Part shown: piece by piece, positions 41,732-41,863 of the stretch | Layout: each line of letters begins with the position of its first letter | Position numbering within the stretch: the stretch's first letter is position 1 | Origin: Candidatus Caenarcanales bacterium | GTDB lineage: Bacteria > Cyanobacteriota > Vampirovibrionia > LMEP-6097 | DNA length: 41,863 nt | Direction: 5' to 3' | Assembly (NCBI GenBank): GCA_947459525.1 | Contig: CANHDW010000006.1 | Location: 1 to 41,863 of the forward strand | Made by a program: the position numbers and the translations under genes | The notes under the pieces: model-generated | Database searches by the model: none | What the model was told of the DNA's origin: nothing | Seen by the model: only the letters and a program-made list of their open reading frames with translations

Positions 41732-41863
41732 CTAGAATCTAGCCTGAAGTTAAATTAAGAAAAAGAAGCTCATTGTATAAAGGTTTCAATAGTAAAAAGT
41801 AACCTAAAACAATGAGCAAATATAACCATATCACAGAAGCAATGCGTCAAAAGATAGAGGCGA
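41732..41863 (+). mobile_element. IS30-like element, left end and start of transposase (cut by window edge)
   Basis: Permease homology ends at 41731 and new sequence begins near CTAGAATCTAGCCTG. From 41815 the frame reads EQYNHITEAMRQKIEA, like the YxHLTxxERxxIE start of IS30 transposases. The only nearby ATG (41813) is in another frame that stops soon. With one more A (AGCAAA for AGCAA) it would read MSKYNHIT, so the gene may be frameshifted here. GCTCATTGT (41769-41777) is complementary to ACAATGAGC (41810-41818) over 9 bases, which would hide the start codon. Confidence 0.5.

Noticed and set aside
1-41863. CRISPR array, tRNA, rRNA or known riboswitch
   Set aside because: No regularly spaced direct repeats, no tRNA-like clover leaf or TTCGAATC arm in context, and no recognisable FMN element before ribH.

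Overview
This is an AT-rich bacterial chromosome segment that is densely packed with genes and bounded at both edges by insertion-sequence material. The left edge holds the last 25 codons of an IS3/IS481-type transposase. The right edge holds the start of an IS30-like element that has cut an ABC-2 permease gene. I see no rRNA, tRNA or CRISPR. The gene set fits a flagellated, Gram-negative-like bacterium: flagellin, FabZ, MurQ, complex I subunits NuoH and NuoI, SepF next to YggS, a HelY/Ski2-type helicase, a PPi-type phosphofructokinase, and few Shine-Dalgarno sites. My best guess is a non-photosynthetic relative of Cyanobacteria (Melainabacteria/Vampirovibrionia-like). That is an inference from gene content and was not tested.

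Layout. From 93 to 11578 nearly everything is on the minus strand: peptide ABC ATPase > murQ > atpG > pyrimidine phosphorylase > exported coiled-coil protein > HelY-like helicase > miaB > ribH > PRTase-like protein. From 11651 to 14424 proC converges on a MATE transporter and an EVE-domain protein. From 14526 to 19379 a plus-strand run carries PPi-PFK, aspartokinase, fabZ, nuoH and nuoI. From 19432 to 24206 the minus strand carries a probable permuted NlpC/P60-fold protein, malate dehydrogenase, hflX and an aminotransferase. From 24251 to 28006 the plus strand carries plsC, flagellin, yggS and sepF. From 27990 to 33096 dprA is followed by three genes for large hydrophobic proteins that look paralogous to each other and match no family I know. 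From 33160 to 41395 come a small secreted Cys protein, a SAM methyltransferase-like membrane protein, a degenerate Xer recombinase, ispD, an unknown Cys-motif protein, ileS and purU.

The most interesting feature is a dispersed repeat family. Two full copies of 121 bp (2497-2617 and 36258-36378) have inverted termini whose sequences differ between copies while each copy stays self-complementary. Each is preceded by a GATGAAAAA-N5-TTTTTCATC hairpin. Both copies are open from end to end in one reading frame. Partial copies in that same frame lie inside at least six protein genes (ribH, proC, murQ, xer and two of the three paralogues), adding a peptide close to ENAEIGVREQS. Several intergenic copies start right at a stop codon and fill the gap between convergent genes, so they may also act as terminators. 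This behaviour resembles Rickettsia palindromic elements, but the sequence and probable host appear different.
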